From NCBI RefSeq assembly GCF_901709675.1, contig NC_051090.1, positions 3,808,342 to 3,872,341 of the forward strand: a stretch of 64,000 nt of DNA, read 5' to 3'. This stretch comes from Syngnathus acus. Its lineage: Eukaryota; Chordata; Actinopteri; Syngnathiformes; Syngnathidae. Position numbers and translations under genes: made by a program. The notes below the pieces were generated by a model. That model saw only the letters and a list, made by a program, of their open reading frames with translations. It did no database searches and was not told where the DNA came from. This document shows positions 47,113-63,618 of this stretch, in pieces (within the stretch, counting starts at the first letter, position 1; each line of letters opens with the position of its first letter).

Positions 47113-50100
47113 CAACAAACTTTGCACTTAAATTCAAAATGTTTTTTTTTCCCCCCCAAACGTTTGTCTGTTATTCCGTCTCTGCGCCACTAAGTGTCGC
47201 TGTTGCCTTATATAGAAAATACGGCAGACTTGCACTACTACATGTCACCAATAGATGTCGCTAAAGGCACGCTGTAGTGTGGTGACTGATTTTTCTTCTC
47301 CCAAATTAGTGAGTTCGTTTTGATTGTAAAAACACCACTTTTAATAAACATTTTAAATGTTAAACGATTTAGTTTCCATCATGTTAATAAAAGCCTGACT
47401 TCACTAGAAAACTAGGGATTACAGTCACTAGTTGCATTTTTTTAAAAATAATCACTAGAGGTGTCAGGAAGGTTAATAACTAAAATGACCAAATTGTGTT
47501 TCTCCCATCTAATTAGGATTTGCTACTCACAAATTCGCCTATTTGCAGTTTCTTGGGGCGGACTAATATTGTGTACTGTACTTGCAATAAGACTAGCTTT
47601 ATTCGCTGTTATCCCACAAGATGGCGCCAAAGCCCAGTTTCATTAAAAAGTAGTGTTTTGGCATGATCTCCTGCCATTAATAGGCAAATATAAATCTTAT
47701 CTTGGGGTTGCAGAATTTTGTGAATGTTTGCTATTTTTGTCGGAATGTCACTATGAACTACTTTTTTTCTTTTTTTTTTTTCCCCTCAAAAATTTAACAC
47801 GGGGTTCCTCAGATTACAACCAACTCAGTTGTAGTTTTGCTAGTGGGAGTGCCCTCCTCCACCTCCTCCTCCTCCTCCACCTCCTCCTCCTCCTTGTCTT
47901 GTCTATCATGTTGGACAACAGCCACATTATGTAAACAGAACAGCAGTGCAGATCAAATGCATTTGTGCCACAACAACACTAGCCTTGCAAAAGCAAACAT
48001 AAGAAGTGCTTCGACGCTGGCTCAACTGCCTTCCTTTCTACCCCTGGCCCCTCTCTATGTTCATCTGTCATTCTGGACCCTCCTCCAGTGTTGTAATACA
48101 ACACTGAGGCCGGTACCAGCTGCACGCTCACACACATGCTCACCCATGTACACACGTTTGTGTAGTGGTGCCGATCAAAGACATAAACAGTGCTGTGAAA
48201 GGACTGGCCTCCCACCAAACTCCCTCATATCTCAGGCAAGATATCCCCCTCCACTCCTGCCCTCAGAGTAGCCAGGATTGATAAGCAAAACAAGCGCTCA
48301 GTCATATTGTGACACATCGGAGCCGCCCACCCCCTTGACGATTTACAGGCGGGATTTGACGAGTCAGGCTCTGCTTATTGTGAGGGTAGATCATGTTTGA
48401 GTTGTTCTAAAAACTGTCAATAAATTAGAAATACTTCAACTAGCAGAGGTTGAAATTGGTCAGTGTCACGTTTCCCCCCATTTAGTCAATTGTCCATGTT
48501 AATATTTGTAATAATTATATGAGCCTCTGAGGCTTTTCTATTGGGCTAAATGAATTTCTTTTATGAGTGGCAAGAGAAAACAAATGTACAATACAAAACG
48601 CTCTCAAGAGCCAAAAGAGTTCATGAGAACTGTTAGCCAAAGATTTCTCCCTCCAGTCCAAACTTTTTTTTTTTAATGCATTTCCTGTGCAAAAAGCATA
48701 CGCTGCTCAAAGAAGATAAACCGTGATCGCAAAGCACGGAGATATAAAATATATTACAAGGGTCGTTAGTTTCCAGTCAAAGCTGCCAAACTTTTCAATC
48801 CTGCCGATACTGTATAAATTGCAGCGCCATAGTACACGTATTGTTCCCGCACTGTTTTTTTAACGCTCCCCTCAGAGTAGTAAGTGCAATGGATGCAATA
48901 AAACAAAGCGCTCTATTTGAGTTTGGTTGTTAAAAAATACAGAAAGGCTGATACACTATGTTGCCTTTAAGTGGCGTGTTCAGCTGAAGGCATCCGGGAG
49001 ATTTATTTTTTTTTTGCTGTTCTGAACGCAGGAAAAATTGGCCCGCAATTTCCTAAGGGCTGAGTTTGGGCATGAGCCAGCGCCAGGACAAAGAACAACT
49101 GTGCTCCTGCAGCTACACAATGAACTGTGATGGAATTAGGTGGGACAACACTTACGATTGGAGGGTTTCAAAATAATGTGCTGGGAAAATGTTACATTCA
49201 CACCGAATTGCACATATTAGTGGGAATGAGAATTATTTTGGGTTAAAAATATCTTATAAAAATATCAATATCGGGCCCATTCAGTCTAATTTTTCTTTTT
49301 ACAATGGAGACACCAGAAAGGAGGGTCAGAAAGTGTCAGTCAGCAGGGGAATTCCCCAAACGGAGCTCCGCCTCCGACGTGGGTCAGACCGACCTAACAA
49401 CAGATCCAAACATAATCACGAAATTGGAGATCAGAACAAGGCCGCTTAAAATGCAATAAAATGTGACCAATTCTATTGCGGTGGCTTTTGCTACCCTTGA
49501 ATCAATCCAGTGAAAAAAACTTTGAGAGTGAGTCATTTTGTGTGTGTGTGTGAGCCTAATTTTTGTTAATTAAACAATTGTTTGACTTCTGGGGCAAATT
49601 TTGTCCAAAATATTTCATTTTGAATCACATTCAAAATTCAAATTGATTTTAAGGAATATTTTTCTCCAGAATTATTAGTTTATTTCAAGTCAGGTCTCCA
49701 AACAATTCTTTTGAGTTGTAATTTAAATTGATTGACTTTGAAGGCAAATGGACGTCTAATACATAAAAACATGAAAATACATAAAAAGCCTCCCAAAAAC
49801 ACATCGCATCCAGCAGTTGCATTGTTTTTTTCTGCGTTGTTTTATGACGGTGGCTTTAATTGATAGGCTGTGCTTTCTCCCCGTTGGATGAACATAAACA
49901 AGTTCTAAAGCAAAACATGTGTTACTTACTCGTCTCTCCCTACGAATGTGTATGAGCCAGGAAAGCCAGACTGGTTTCATTACCAGCCCCATTATGGTTA
50001 AGGGGGTGGATGGGTTGGGGGATCATCCAAAAGCCTAAACAGTTGCCATGGCGACACCACCTCACACGACCTTCCTCGTCAACTTTCTCCTAGTTATCTT

Positions 50101-50200
50101 GTAGTCATAGCTTCAACCCAAATAAATGTATGAGCACCTCATATTATATACAGTAAAAGCTACAAGACAAACTGACAAATAACTCGTTTTCAAATCAGAC
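47113..50200. other. Gene-poor stretch after prdx6
   Basis: No coding or RNA gene is supported. It holds CTCF-like words near 47186-47203, a CTC-rich (CTCCTC)n patch at about 47855-47895 and scattered A/T runs. The largest open frames are unlike any protein I know. Confidence 0.5.
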
Positions 50201-50269
50201 CAGTAAAAACTGGTCAAATATTTAAAAAATATATATTAAAAGTGAAGACAATTTGCAATTCTAGTAATG

Positions 50270-50372
50270 ACACACGAATTTGATGCACAATCGCGGGCCA
50301 CATAAAATGATGTGGCGGGCCGTATCTGGCCCCCGGGCCTTGAGTTTGACACCTGTGTTCTAGTGCATTTGC
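50270..50372. mobile_element. hAT-type non-autonomous element relic
   Basis: GCGGGCCACATAAAATGATG, then GGCGGGCCGTATCTGGCCC, then GGGCCTTGAGTTTGACACCTG, is the typical right end of dispersed vertebrate hAT-like elements. The left end is not recognised. Confidence 0.55.
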
Positions 50373-50965
50373 TTCTTCTAGTTTTATTAATTCAGCCCCC
50401 CAGAACAATTTCAAGCACAATGCATTGGATTTTTGTGAACACCGATAAATAATGTCCATTTAAAAAAATAATAAAATACCCCAATTAAGCGCTGGCCAGC
50501 ATTGACGAGTCTCTCCCCGGTTTGATGACGCTGGTATTCGGCTTCTCATCCGGAATTTCCAAACGAACAATAATCCCAAATGAATCCAAATGAAGCAATT
50601 TTCCACCGAATGAATTCCTGGGCCTGATAAGCCCACTTGAAAATCAGCAGACGGAGTTATGTTGGTGGAAAAAAAAGTCGTGCTGCTTTATAGATAATAG
50701 ACAACTCATAACATAAAAGGTAACGAAAATAACCACTTATATTTCTGACCGAAAACATTTGACACAGTCAAAAAGTGTTGACTTCCTGCCATGTTCAAAT
50801 TCACCACGGATTTTACACGCTTCCCAGTACAATGCATGACAGTGCATGAGTCCCTCTAGCGGCATGGAGGTAAATTACACCAACGCAAAAATAATGCACA
50901 TGTACTGTATGTAGATGTATTTTTTGCCAATTTTCTTCATTTGGTACCTCGCCCAGCCCTTTCCT
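50373..50965. other. Non-coding DNA, nothing recognised
   Basis: Unique-looking AT-rich sequence with no supported gene or repeat. Confidence 0.4.
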
Positions 50966-51171
<206 letters not shown>

Positions 51172-51573
51172 GCCTGTTTTCCATCCAGCGGTCGAATTTC
51201 ACAGACACCTCTTCCCTGTTTCCCCCCCAATACGGGCTGCCCTTTGCTTTTAGGAAAATAAATACGCGGAAAAGAACACAGGGGATGAAAAACAGCACTG
51301 GTGGGGAGTTGTAATTGTGGTGCTCTCTTCTTCTGTTCTTTTTCCCACTTTCTGCTTTATTTTAAAACAGCATGGTACACAAGTGGACAACATATCCGCC
51401 TCAGATTTAGTCTCCGTGTAGAGTTTGTGTGCTCTCTTCATCCTATCATGCAGAAAAGATGTGCAGGAGTATTTGTGCTGTGCCATTAATAGATGGGACA
51501 CACTACTCAAGATGAAGAGCAGACCACCAGCACTCCTGCTACTAAACCACTTTAAGTCATTAATAACCTTCTC

Positions 51574-51608
<35 letters not shown>
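51574..51608. repeat. (AC)n microsatellite
   Basis: About 17 perfect AC units. Confidence 0.95.
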
Positions 51609-51611
<3 letters not shown>

Positions 51612-51699
51612 TCCAGGCGCACTTTATTAGCAGAGGAGCCATTTGCCTTGTCACTGTGATGAAGAGCTTGGCACTGCTGTGGCGGGCTACTTTTTAAAG

Positions 51700-51960
51700 G
51701 CCCAGACACCCTTAGCCATTAGTCAGGTGAGGTGATCAATGTGTCTCTAATAGAGAGGAGGAGGAAGATGAGGAGGAGGAAGATGGCCGTATTGATAGAG
51801 AGACGGAACGATAAGCAAAGAGACCGATTGCACTTTTGCCTTCACATTCATAAAGCAGCTTACGGGCGCTAATAGGACCTGTCAGCCCGTGCTATGTATT
51901 TATGAGGCCACGTCAAAACAATAGCATCTATCTCACATTAGGCCGCTGAGTGGGAGTGCT
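51700..51960. other. Possible conserved non-coding element
   Basis: Between microsatellites lies balanced, repeat-free sequence with homeodomain-like words such as CTAATAG, TTATGAGG and ATTGATAG. Resemblance to vertebrate conserved elements is an impression only. Confidence 0.2.
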
Positions 51961-52423
51961 TGAGTGTGTTTTTGCATGTGTGTGTGAGAGCACATGTGTG
52001 CAACAAGGGCAGATTTGAAGGGGGGGGGGGGGGGATGTCGCTCCTCAGAAAGTTCATCTCAATCCCGAGGTCAATATGCGTGTGTGTGCGTCCCGTCCTC
52101 TATCTTGTCATCACCGAGCCAAGGTGCAGAGAAAGCCTGCGGGGCCGTAACCGCCTCCAAAGCGGGCCTAAGTGAAGTGCAGGAAGCCCACCAACACCGA
52201 CCCCCCTCCCCATCCACGCCGGCCCCCTTGGCACCGCTGCTCTGTTTTGTCTGTGCATGGGAAAATAGGAACTGAAGAGGCAAAAACTTTTGATAAGCAG
52301 GCGCTGGTGGTGAAGGGAGTGTGAGTGTGTGTGTGTGAGTTGGTGGGAGAGGGGGGTAAGAGTACCAAGCCGAGCGGCGGCAGGGAGTAGCTTGTGTCTG
52401 GAAAGCATCAAGCCATGGCTTTG
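51961..52423. other. Non-coding DNA with short GT and G runs
   Basis: It holds a G13 run near 52021-52033 and short TG repeats at about 51963-51995 and 52322-52340. No gene is supported. Confidence 0.4.
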
Positions 52424-52428
52424 CATCG

Positions 52429-54339
<1,911 letters not shown>

Positions 54340-54411
54340 GGCTCGTTGGTCTAGTGGTATGATTCTCGCTTCGGGTGCGAGAGGTCCCGGGTTCAACTCC
54401 CGGACGAGCCC
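54340..54411 (+). tRNA. tRNA-Pro (anticodon CGG)
   Basis: The acceptor stem GGCTCGT pairs fully with ACGAGCC, with C as discriminator. The anticodon stem CTCGC/GCGAG encloses loop TTCGGGT, so the anticodon is CGG (54372-54374), reading proline codon CCG. A box TGGTCTAGTGG and B box GGTTCAACTCC fit the Pol III consensus. There is no intron. No T4 run follows closely; the first run of five T lies near 54490. Confidence 0.97.
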
Positions 54412-55011
54412 TTCTTTAAATTAGAGATATCACTCATTGAGGCGTTACCCAGGCCATCAAATAATATGTTTCATGTTTGTACTTCAAGCTTTTTGAAGGG
54501 AGTGGCCAAGGGGGGGACTCGTGCAATCATCCATCCCCGGAGGTAACAAAGGGTCAAGGACTCTCATTTTTCAAACAGCCCATTCCAACATTCTTCTTGG
54601 CAATCTTTCCTTATGAATTGGAAGTTGTTTTCATTTCCAATTGAACTTTCTCAATTCTATTTATTTCGACAATTTTTTTGTGCTCCTAATGAAAATAATT
54701 CAGTCCTTTTTTTTTCTTCAAATGGTGCGCATGTATTTTATTTTGTGCAGTGTCATGCCAGTCATGCACAAACCTGATTAACTTAAACCCGACTGTGACA
54801 AACTTGCATTGTTTCACTATTTTTTCTTTTTTGGAGGGAAATTCCCCCCTAAAATGAGCATTCCTGTTCTTCCTGCAGAACTCCTCCTCTTAGTTGCCAT
54901 GCTTCCTGTGTGAATATCTGGAGAACTATAGCTGGGTTTGTGCCTTTTTAAGGCTGGGTGTGGTGGTGGTGGGTTGGGGAGGGGGGGGGGGGGGTCCAAA
55001 GACGGGCTGAC
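54412..55011. other. Non-coding DNA right of the tRNA
   Basis: AT-rich sequence, then a GT/G-rich block at about 54955-54995 with a G14 run. No gene is supported. Confidence 0.5.
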
Positions 55012-55099
55012 CTCCCGGCGCTCTCCGGAATTCCAAACACGTCGCGGAAAACAAGCCGAGCGTCTATGTTGCGAATGACAAAAAAGAACACTTGTATCT
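55012..55099 (-). other. Candidate exon Q, gene unknown
   Basis: An 88-nt minus-strand block between acceptor atagcag and donor gtcagc is open in two frames. It joins in phase to candidate exon P. No protein family was recognised, so coding status is uncertain. Confidence 0.25.
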
Positions 55100-55773
55100 C
55101 TGCTATGAAATGATGGGAACATGGGGGGGGGGGATTTTTGGCAATTACTTCTAAGACAGACCACAATTAACACTCTCTGTGACTCCCCCATATTCCCATA
55201 CTTAACCCCACGCAGGGGTGAGGGGGCAACAGGCTCAAAGTGGCCCCTGGCTAGGATCAGTTAGTTAGTTAATATTAGTAATTAGTTACTTGTTTTTATG
55301 ACTTAAGCCTGATGTGGATTTTTTTGTCAGGGTATGCTTAAAGTTCGTTCGACATGGGCCAAAAGTTGTAATATCGTCTGTGACAAGAAAAACTGTTTGC
55401 AACCATTTGCAACTGTTTGCAACCTTGTGGGAAACCTGACAAAATACCAACATTATCTACGTGCTATGATACGGACTTTATTATTGTAGTTAATTTGTTT
55501 GTTGCTAGTTCGGGTTAATCGATGTATACTGATGGAGGTGTGTGAGCGTCTGTGAGTGCACCACTGCAATTTTTCACCAAAGGGGGAAGTGAAGAAAAAG
55601 TTCCGTCTTTCCACAGTCACTGATATCCATGCCAAACAACACAAGACCTTCGGCAAAGATTAGTGACTTATTGTGTGACTCATTAGCTGGGCTTGCACTG
55701 TGACCACACGTACACACATGCACACACATGTGCTTCCTCCTCTTTCCTGGAGATACCAAGGCGATGAGTGTAC
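55100..55773. other. Non-coding DNA between candidate exons
   Basis: A short GCAAC(C/T)(A/G)TTT repeat lies at about 55396-55425. Otherwise nothing is recognised. Confidence 0.4.
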
Positions 55774-55855
55774 CTGTACCCTTGGATGTGAGTCGCAGCT
55801 GGGGTATGCCCTCCCTGGGCTCCCCCCTGGAGAATGGTGGAGCCAGGTTGGTTAC
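55774..55855 (-). other. Candidate exon P, gene unknown
   Basis: An 82-nt GC-rich block in AT-rich surroundings, bounded on the minus strand by acceptor gtcttccgattctttag and donor ACAG/gtacac. It is open in two frames: one begins VTNLAPPFSRGEP, the other GNQPGSTILQGG. Splice signals are good, but I recognise no family. Confidence 0.4.
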
Positions 55856-58010
<2,155 letters not shown>

Positions 58011-58017
58011 TTAACAT

Positions 58018-58149
58018 TATAAAGGAGCAGAGCAACACAGCTGCTGCTGCTGCAAAGGAGAACTCAGAAAAGGCAAAGTGCACTGAAAAGGTCAAAGGTT
58101 TCTACACCTTTACACCTTCTCGCTTGTAAAACTCCAGCGAAAACTCCAG
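58018..58149 (+). promoter_or_regulatory. Candidate TATA promoter and first exon
   Basis: TATAAAG at 58018-58024 is followed by a purine-rich, CTG-containing stretch. A strong donor, CTCCAG before gtgaga, lies at 58150. The exon would span about 58045-58149 and be non-coding. No downstream exon was assigned. Confidence 0.3.
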
Positions 58150-58971
58150 GTGAGATAAACAGTTGGTGGTTTCCTTCATCTCGTGTAACTTCAAGTAAAT
58201 ACAATTTTCTTCGCTTTTCTCGAGCAATGTTTAGCGACACGTGCTTTTTCTGTGGTGTTTGTGTAAATCTCAGATGGTAAAAGCAAACAAGGAAAGCCCA
58301 GTCACAACAATCTCCAAATCTCCCTGCTGTCTAACGAGTCGCCCTGCTTCCTGATAAAGCTTGCGCAGACGTCTGGGCTTCTTTTTTTTTTTTTTTTCTC
58401 CCCCGATGGAAACTCCTGATGGCGGTACCACAGGCGTTCTTTTCTTTCCAACTCCGCCTATCCTCCATCCTTCCACCTGATGACTTTTCCTCCCTCCCTC
58501 CCTCGCAGACGCGTGGAGCCAGACTGTAACGCAAACACTGGCAGGTGGATGGAAGCCGAGGAGCGACACTGACGCTTGTCAACTGGATGGAAGGATGGAT
58601 GGATAGATGAGGAGGGGGGGGAGAAAAAAGATGGCGCTGCTCGCTGTTTGTGCGAGTGAAAAGAGAGCGAGAAACCAGACACAAACATAAACATTGGCCC
58701 CTACTTCAATACTTCTTCTCTCTGGACCTCTGACTCACCCCCTCCCTCCGTTCTGCCTCCCCATAAACAAATGCAACATGGAAAGCATCACAAAGTGCTC
58801 AGCATTCACAAACTTTTCTCAATATGATTTCCATGCATTGAAAAACTTTTTTTTTTTAAATATATTTTGGACTTTTCATTTCACCCCGACAGTCTGATTA
58901 CTCCGGGTTGGACTGTCGATGACTTCATATGACTTGTCTACTGCTGGCACTGGCCCAGCCCTACATCTGCT

Positions 58972-59007
<36 letters not shown>

Positions 59008-59176
59008 TTGTCTCCACGGTGGAGCCCGACCGCTCGTGTTGTTGTGACATAACTTACTAACACTCACGTTCGCAATCTGGAGAGTCGGCCCATTCTTGGC
59101 ACCTGCTACAGGTGGTGAGCGTGAAAAAAGGGACGTGCAACATGGTGGGCGGGCGCGCCCACTTAAATATATAAAT
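58150..59176. other. Non-coding DNA
   Basis: A T15-type run at 58382-58398, a GGATGGAT patch near 58583-58605 and (AC)n at about 58974-59002. No gene is supported. Confidence 0.4.
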
Positions 59177-59178
59177 AT

Positions 59179-59453
59179 CGTATTTTCCGCATGATAAGGC
59201 GCACTGGATTATAAGGCGCACCTTCAATGAATGGCTCATTTTAAAATTTTGTTCATATATAAGGCGCACCGGATTATAAGGCACAATAACTCAATGTTGC
59301 TCAAACGTTAATATCACAAAACACACAAAATAAACACGTAAAGCTTACTTTAATAAGTTAGTCCTCATCCACGAATCCATATTGGTCCATATATAAGGCG
59401 CACTGTCGGGTTGTGAGAAAATTAGAGGTGCGCCTTATAGTGCGGAAAATACG
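59179..59453. mobile_element. MITE with ATAAGGCGCA terminal repeats
   Basis: Inverted repeats at 59179-59203 and 59429-59453 match at 23 of 25 positions. Inside, ATAAGGCGCA recurs several times, often as pairs separated by CYGGATT. No open frame is present. I know this sequence type as a common dispersed element in fish, but do not give it a family name. Confidence 0.85.
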
Positions 59454-59984
59454 GTATTTAATATGTTTCATTTTAGGACTAGATTTAACTTAATTTGAAT
59501 TAAAACACATTTACAAAACTATGCATTGAACATGCACACTCACATCAACTGTTAAATTTCATTTTTTTTAATTTTGGTGTTGAGAAAAAAAAAGGACTAA
59601 AAATGTCATAGTGATACTTTATCGCGTTCAATCTTTGGAAAAAAATTCTCCACTTTAACTCTGCGCCGTGATTGAGCTCCAATCTTCGAGTCGGAGCGTA
59701 AAGACTAAATATATGGGCTACGTTTTATTTTTACACGCACATGCCACCCACTGCTTGGTGTTTATTTAATATGGCATTTCACTCCGCTCAGAGAACAGTA
59801 TATCCCGCCGCCTTCTTTATAAGGGCACAACTAATGCAGCACTGAGACAACCCCACCATCCCTCTACCAAAGTAATTACTCTTTCGCTTTCTCCCTCTCT
59901 CTCACACACACACATACACACACAGACACACACACACATGGTGCCAGCAGCAACAGTCTCTTGGCACCGTCCCGCCGCCCTCAC
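59454..59984. other. Non-coding DNA
   Basis: AT-rich, with (CA)n at about 59903-59938. No gene is supported. Confidence 0.4.
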
Positions 59985-60108
59985 CGAGAACGAGCATCTG
60001 CTTCGTCTTTTCTTTTGCAGCAGAACGCTTTGGCTTGTCTTTCTTGAAATCTACACAGTCGCACACATTGGCACTAGCATCGGAATGTGATCCTCTCAGA
60101 TTTGAAAA
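59985..60108 (-). other. Candidate exon R, gene unknown
   Basis: A 124-nt minus-strand block is open in one frame as a Lys-rich peptide (CDCVDFKKDKPKRSAAKEK). The donor TCTCG/gtgagg is good, the acceptor ctggcag is mediocre. It ends in phase 1 and can join candidate exons P and Q in frame. No family was recognised. Confidence 0.25.
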
Positions 60109-61065
60109 CTGCCAGCTCCTCAAAAGACGAAAAATCCGCACTAAACGGCGACAAAGCTAACAAACGGCAGATTGTCTGTTTTCCAACGAATACAGAGCCG
60201 CTGCGGTAATGGTGTCAGTGTGGTCGTGTTACCGAAAGCCCAAGTGAAGATGCGACACTTGGCAGCAAAACGGTCTCAACTGTCTTTGGAATTGCAGCGG
60301 GACGGCTTTCACCAATAAGTCAGCGGCCCCTTCACAAAATAAGTTTTCAGATTTGAACACAACTCTGCAGCATGTTGCGTAACACACCGTAATAAATAAT
60401 TGATTATAATGCCAAAAAAAATAAACAGTTGATGACAATTTAATGGGGATTGTGACAAAAAACAGAAGCGCATCGTAAACGATGTTTGAGAACACAATCC
60501 GAATTCTTGACACGGCTAGAACACACATTGTACAAAAATAGCGCGATGGCGTTCAGTTAAGCTTTTCAGCCCAGATTGTGGGTCAAACAAAAACGTTTTG
60601 TGGCACCGCCGGTCCCGATAAAACACTGGATGTGGTAACAGTAATCCGTCCATGTGATGTATCGAGCCGTCCCAAATGCCGTCATTTGTTTGGTTTTAAT
60701 AAAGCGTGTGTTTTTCTTGGGTCACGTTGTCAAGGAGCAAATTGCTTTCTAATCACATCACACGTGGAAAGTGCAGCACGCGACGACGCACACCCATTCG
60801 CTCGTATTAACGCACGTGTGTTTTCATTGCAAAGCAAAACATGTCAGCGTTTGGCCTACTTTTAGCCCACACAGTCACTGTGACGGACAGCCCGGTGGAA
60901 TTAAGTGCTAACCACACCAAAAGAGGGACAGCTCGTACCAAAAACAAATGCGGTTCGCCCGGCAGGCTTCAAAGGATTCAGCGTTACAACGAAAACTTGA
61001 AAATGAAAAAATCAAAGAGTAAAATAAGTTAAAAAAACACATTTATTATAAAACCATTTTTGAAA
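60109..61065. other. Non-coding DNA
   Basis: No gene, RNA or clear repeat is recognised. Confidence 0.4.
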
Positions 61066-61650
61066 ATTAAAATTAAACAAATATTTATTTAAAATATTTT
61101 GTGAAACAACCAAAGTTAAAATTAAATGAAAATGACATACAAAAATTACATTGATTAAATTAAAATGAAAAAATTAATCATTTTCTTTTTCCAAGCTTAC
61201 AAACTCAAATACATAAAATAGAATACAATCAAATAAAAAAAAAAACCATCTTATTTTAGTCTAGTAGTCAAACCAAATGATATCCAATCCCAGAAAAGCA
61301 AACTCAAATGACTTTTTTTGTAGTTTAACATAAGCATACAAACAGAGCACGACACAGATGAAAAATTAAAAAATTAAAATTAAAAAAATATTTATTTAGA
61401 ATATTTTGTGAAACAACCAAAGTTAAAATGAAATTAAAATTACATACAAACATTACATTAAGTCTAAATTAAAAAGTCAATTAGTTTCTTTTTCCAAGCT
61501 TACAAACTCAAATACATAAAAAAAATCAAATCATCTTATTTTAGTCTCGTAGTCAAACCAAATCGTATCCAATGAAATCCCAGAAAAGCAAAGCTCAAAC
61601 AACTTTTTTTTGTAGTTTAACAAAAGCATCTGACACAGATGAATAAAAGC
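61066..61650. repeat. Tandem direct duplication, unit about 290-305 bp
   Basis: Copy 1 (about 61066-61361) and copy 2 (about 61373-61645) share long blocks. Examples are ATTTTGTGAAACAACCAAAG (61096 and 61402), CCAAGCTTACAAACTCAAAT (61191 and 61494) and CCCAGAAAAGCAAA (61289 and 61579). Spacing shrinks from about 306 to 290 through small indels. The AT-rich unit has no coding frame. Confidence 0.9.
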
Positions 61651-62280
61651 CAGCAGCTTGATGGAGTATGCTGGCGTCTGAGGGCTTAAGGTGCCAGCCT
61701 TCCAAAAGAGGAAAGGTCGGTGATGTGGCGTTTTACTGCCACTAACCGCCTCCATTCTGGGAGCGCTGCCCAACTCGTCTACCTGTTGACTGGACGCAAT
61801 GTACTGCCCGCCTCTCGTGTTACACGGCGTATTGTAAATCAGTGCACCATTATAAATAACACTTAGATGTTATTTTGAATCTTAAGAGGAGCTTAAGCGG
61901 CATTCTGGCTCACTCTAAAAGCTGTTTAGAATTCAAAAAGCTTCTTTGCAAATACAAACAAGCCTATTAAAAGGCAGCCATCATCCAAAGATGAGAGCTT
62001 GCGAGTTGATTTATGACACCAATGGCAATGATAAAAACTTACCACGAGAGCTATGGCCACATTAAAAAAAAAAATAAATCAACCATCAAAAGAAAATTAA
62101 TGATGAGCGTGTCATTTTAAGAGGAACCACCGGTCGTTAAAGTTAGTTAGAAAAAGGTTGCCATGGGGAATATTCCATTGCTGAACCTCTTAATGTTAAA
62201 ACCAGCAAGGGTTGTTTTCACGATGAATCTACAGGCCCCTTTTTTTGGGTAGCGCTTACATAGACGGGGACTGGCCATGG
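61651..62280. other. Non-coding DNA
   Basis: About 61900-62150 is balanced, repeat-poor sequence that might be conserved non-coding DNA, by impression only. No gene is supported. Confidence 0.3.
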
Positions 62281-63618
62281 CTTCTTAAGATTTTTTTTGT
62301 GGGTCCATTCATTATAGACAAGCTTACCAAACTTCAGGCTGAATTTTTTAATTAATTAGGATCAATTTTGAGACTTGGTTAAAATGGCTAAAATGATCAT
62401 AAATGTCCTTTTGAATCTCATGACCAACTTTTTGTGTTTTTAGTTTCAGGCCTAGGGTTGAGACTTTTTTTGTGGGTCCTTTCATTCACTTTGAGTTTTA
62501 TGGTCATCAATCTTTCTGAAATGAAAATGAAATTTCTCGTAGACATTGTCGAAGAAAAGTAGATTTGAATCAAAATGGCTGAATGTCTGTGCCTTTTTTG
62601 GGCAGAAGTTTTGAAGACTTTTTGTGGTTCCCACCATGATGGACATGCTTACCAAATTTCATGTTACTACGTGAACTGCTTCGGGGGCTGAATTTTAAAA
62701 AGGTTGATTTTGTCAGTCATGTTCCATGCAAATAAATCAGGAGAGGAAGTTGTAAGAATTTCTGGCCTTTCTCTACAGCAGCAGGCCCGCAGGCTTTCTT
62801 TCAGGAGGGAGGGGGGAAGGGGGGGCCTCGAAGGAATAAAACACCCTTTAGCTCAGCCTTGTGTAGCTTCACACCTGCAGTACACAAAAGCTCTCTTTGT
62901 GCGTCAGTCGTACGTCAAAGAGCGCCACCAGGAAACAAACGGAGGTTCTTTAGTGGGAAAATGACATTTTCACTCAAACAGCCACTCAAATGAGATAATG
63001 TCATAAAGTAGATCAAATATTATTATATTATTACAACGTGCATGCATGTTGTGGTTCTTTCTCACGGCCTCACCTGACCGACAGCGTTTTCCTGTCCGGA
63101 CCAATATTGACATTGGCGCTGCTGAATAGACAGCACACAGCTAATAGATATAATTATATCACATAATGATCTCCAATAACAACGTCAAACAAGAATAATA
63201 ATAATAATATGCCTGTGCGGAGGTTTGTTGGGATCCTCCCTAGAACCATGGTATGTAGCTAAGTCAGCTCGTTGAGGAATATTTTTTTTAAAAACAATAT
63301 TAATAATAATCAAAAGTCATGGGTACTTGTTGCTAGGCAGACTTCCTAGGAGTCAGTCATAATTGCTCCATGGGCCAATTGAAAACATGAGACGGCCAGA
63401 TTTACTTAGCAATGGGAAATTTGGTTGACATACCTTGGAGTGACCCACAAAAAGAGTCTCAGGGACCAATACCACCCAAAAAAAACAAAAAAACAGGTGA
63501 TCTGTTTTTTTTGGGGCAAACTGACGAGACAAATTAATTCAGTCCAAAACATTTGCGTTTTGGTCAATGTGTGAAGAATTTCTAATAATCCAAATTTGAA
63601 AAGACCCACAAAAAAATA
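62281..63618. repeat. Dispersed GACTTTTTGTGGGTCC repeat family
   Basis: Plus-strand copies lie near 62287, 62461 and 62614. The first and third are followed by GCTTACCAAA(C/T)TTCA. Minus-strand copies lie near 63442 and 63603. Units are about 150-175 bp and degenerate. Confidence 0.7.

Noticed and set aside
61747-61782. A 36-nt minus-strand block with splice-like ends (VDELGSAPRMEA)
   Set aside because: Too short and too weak at the donor to separate from chance.
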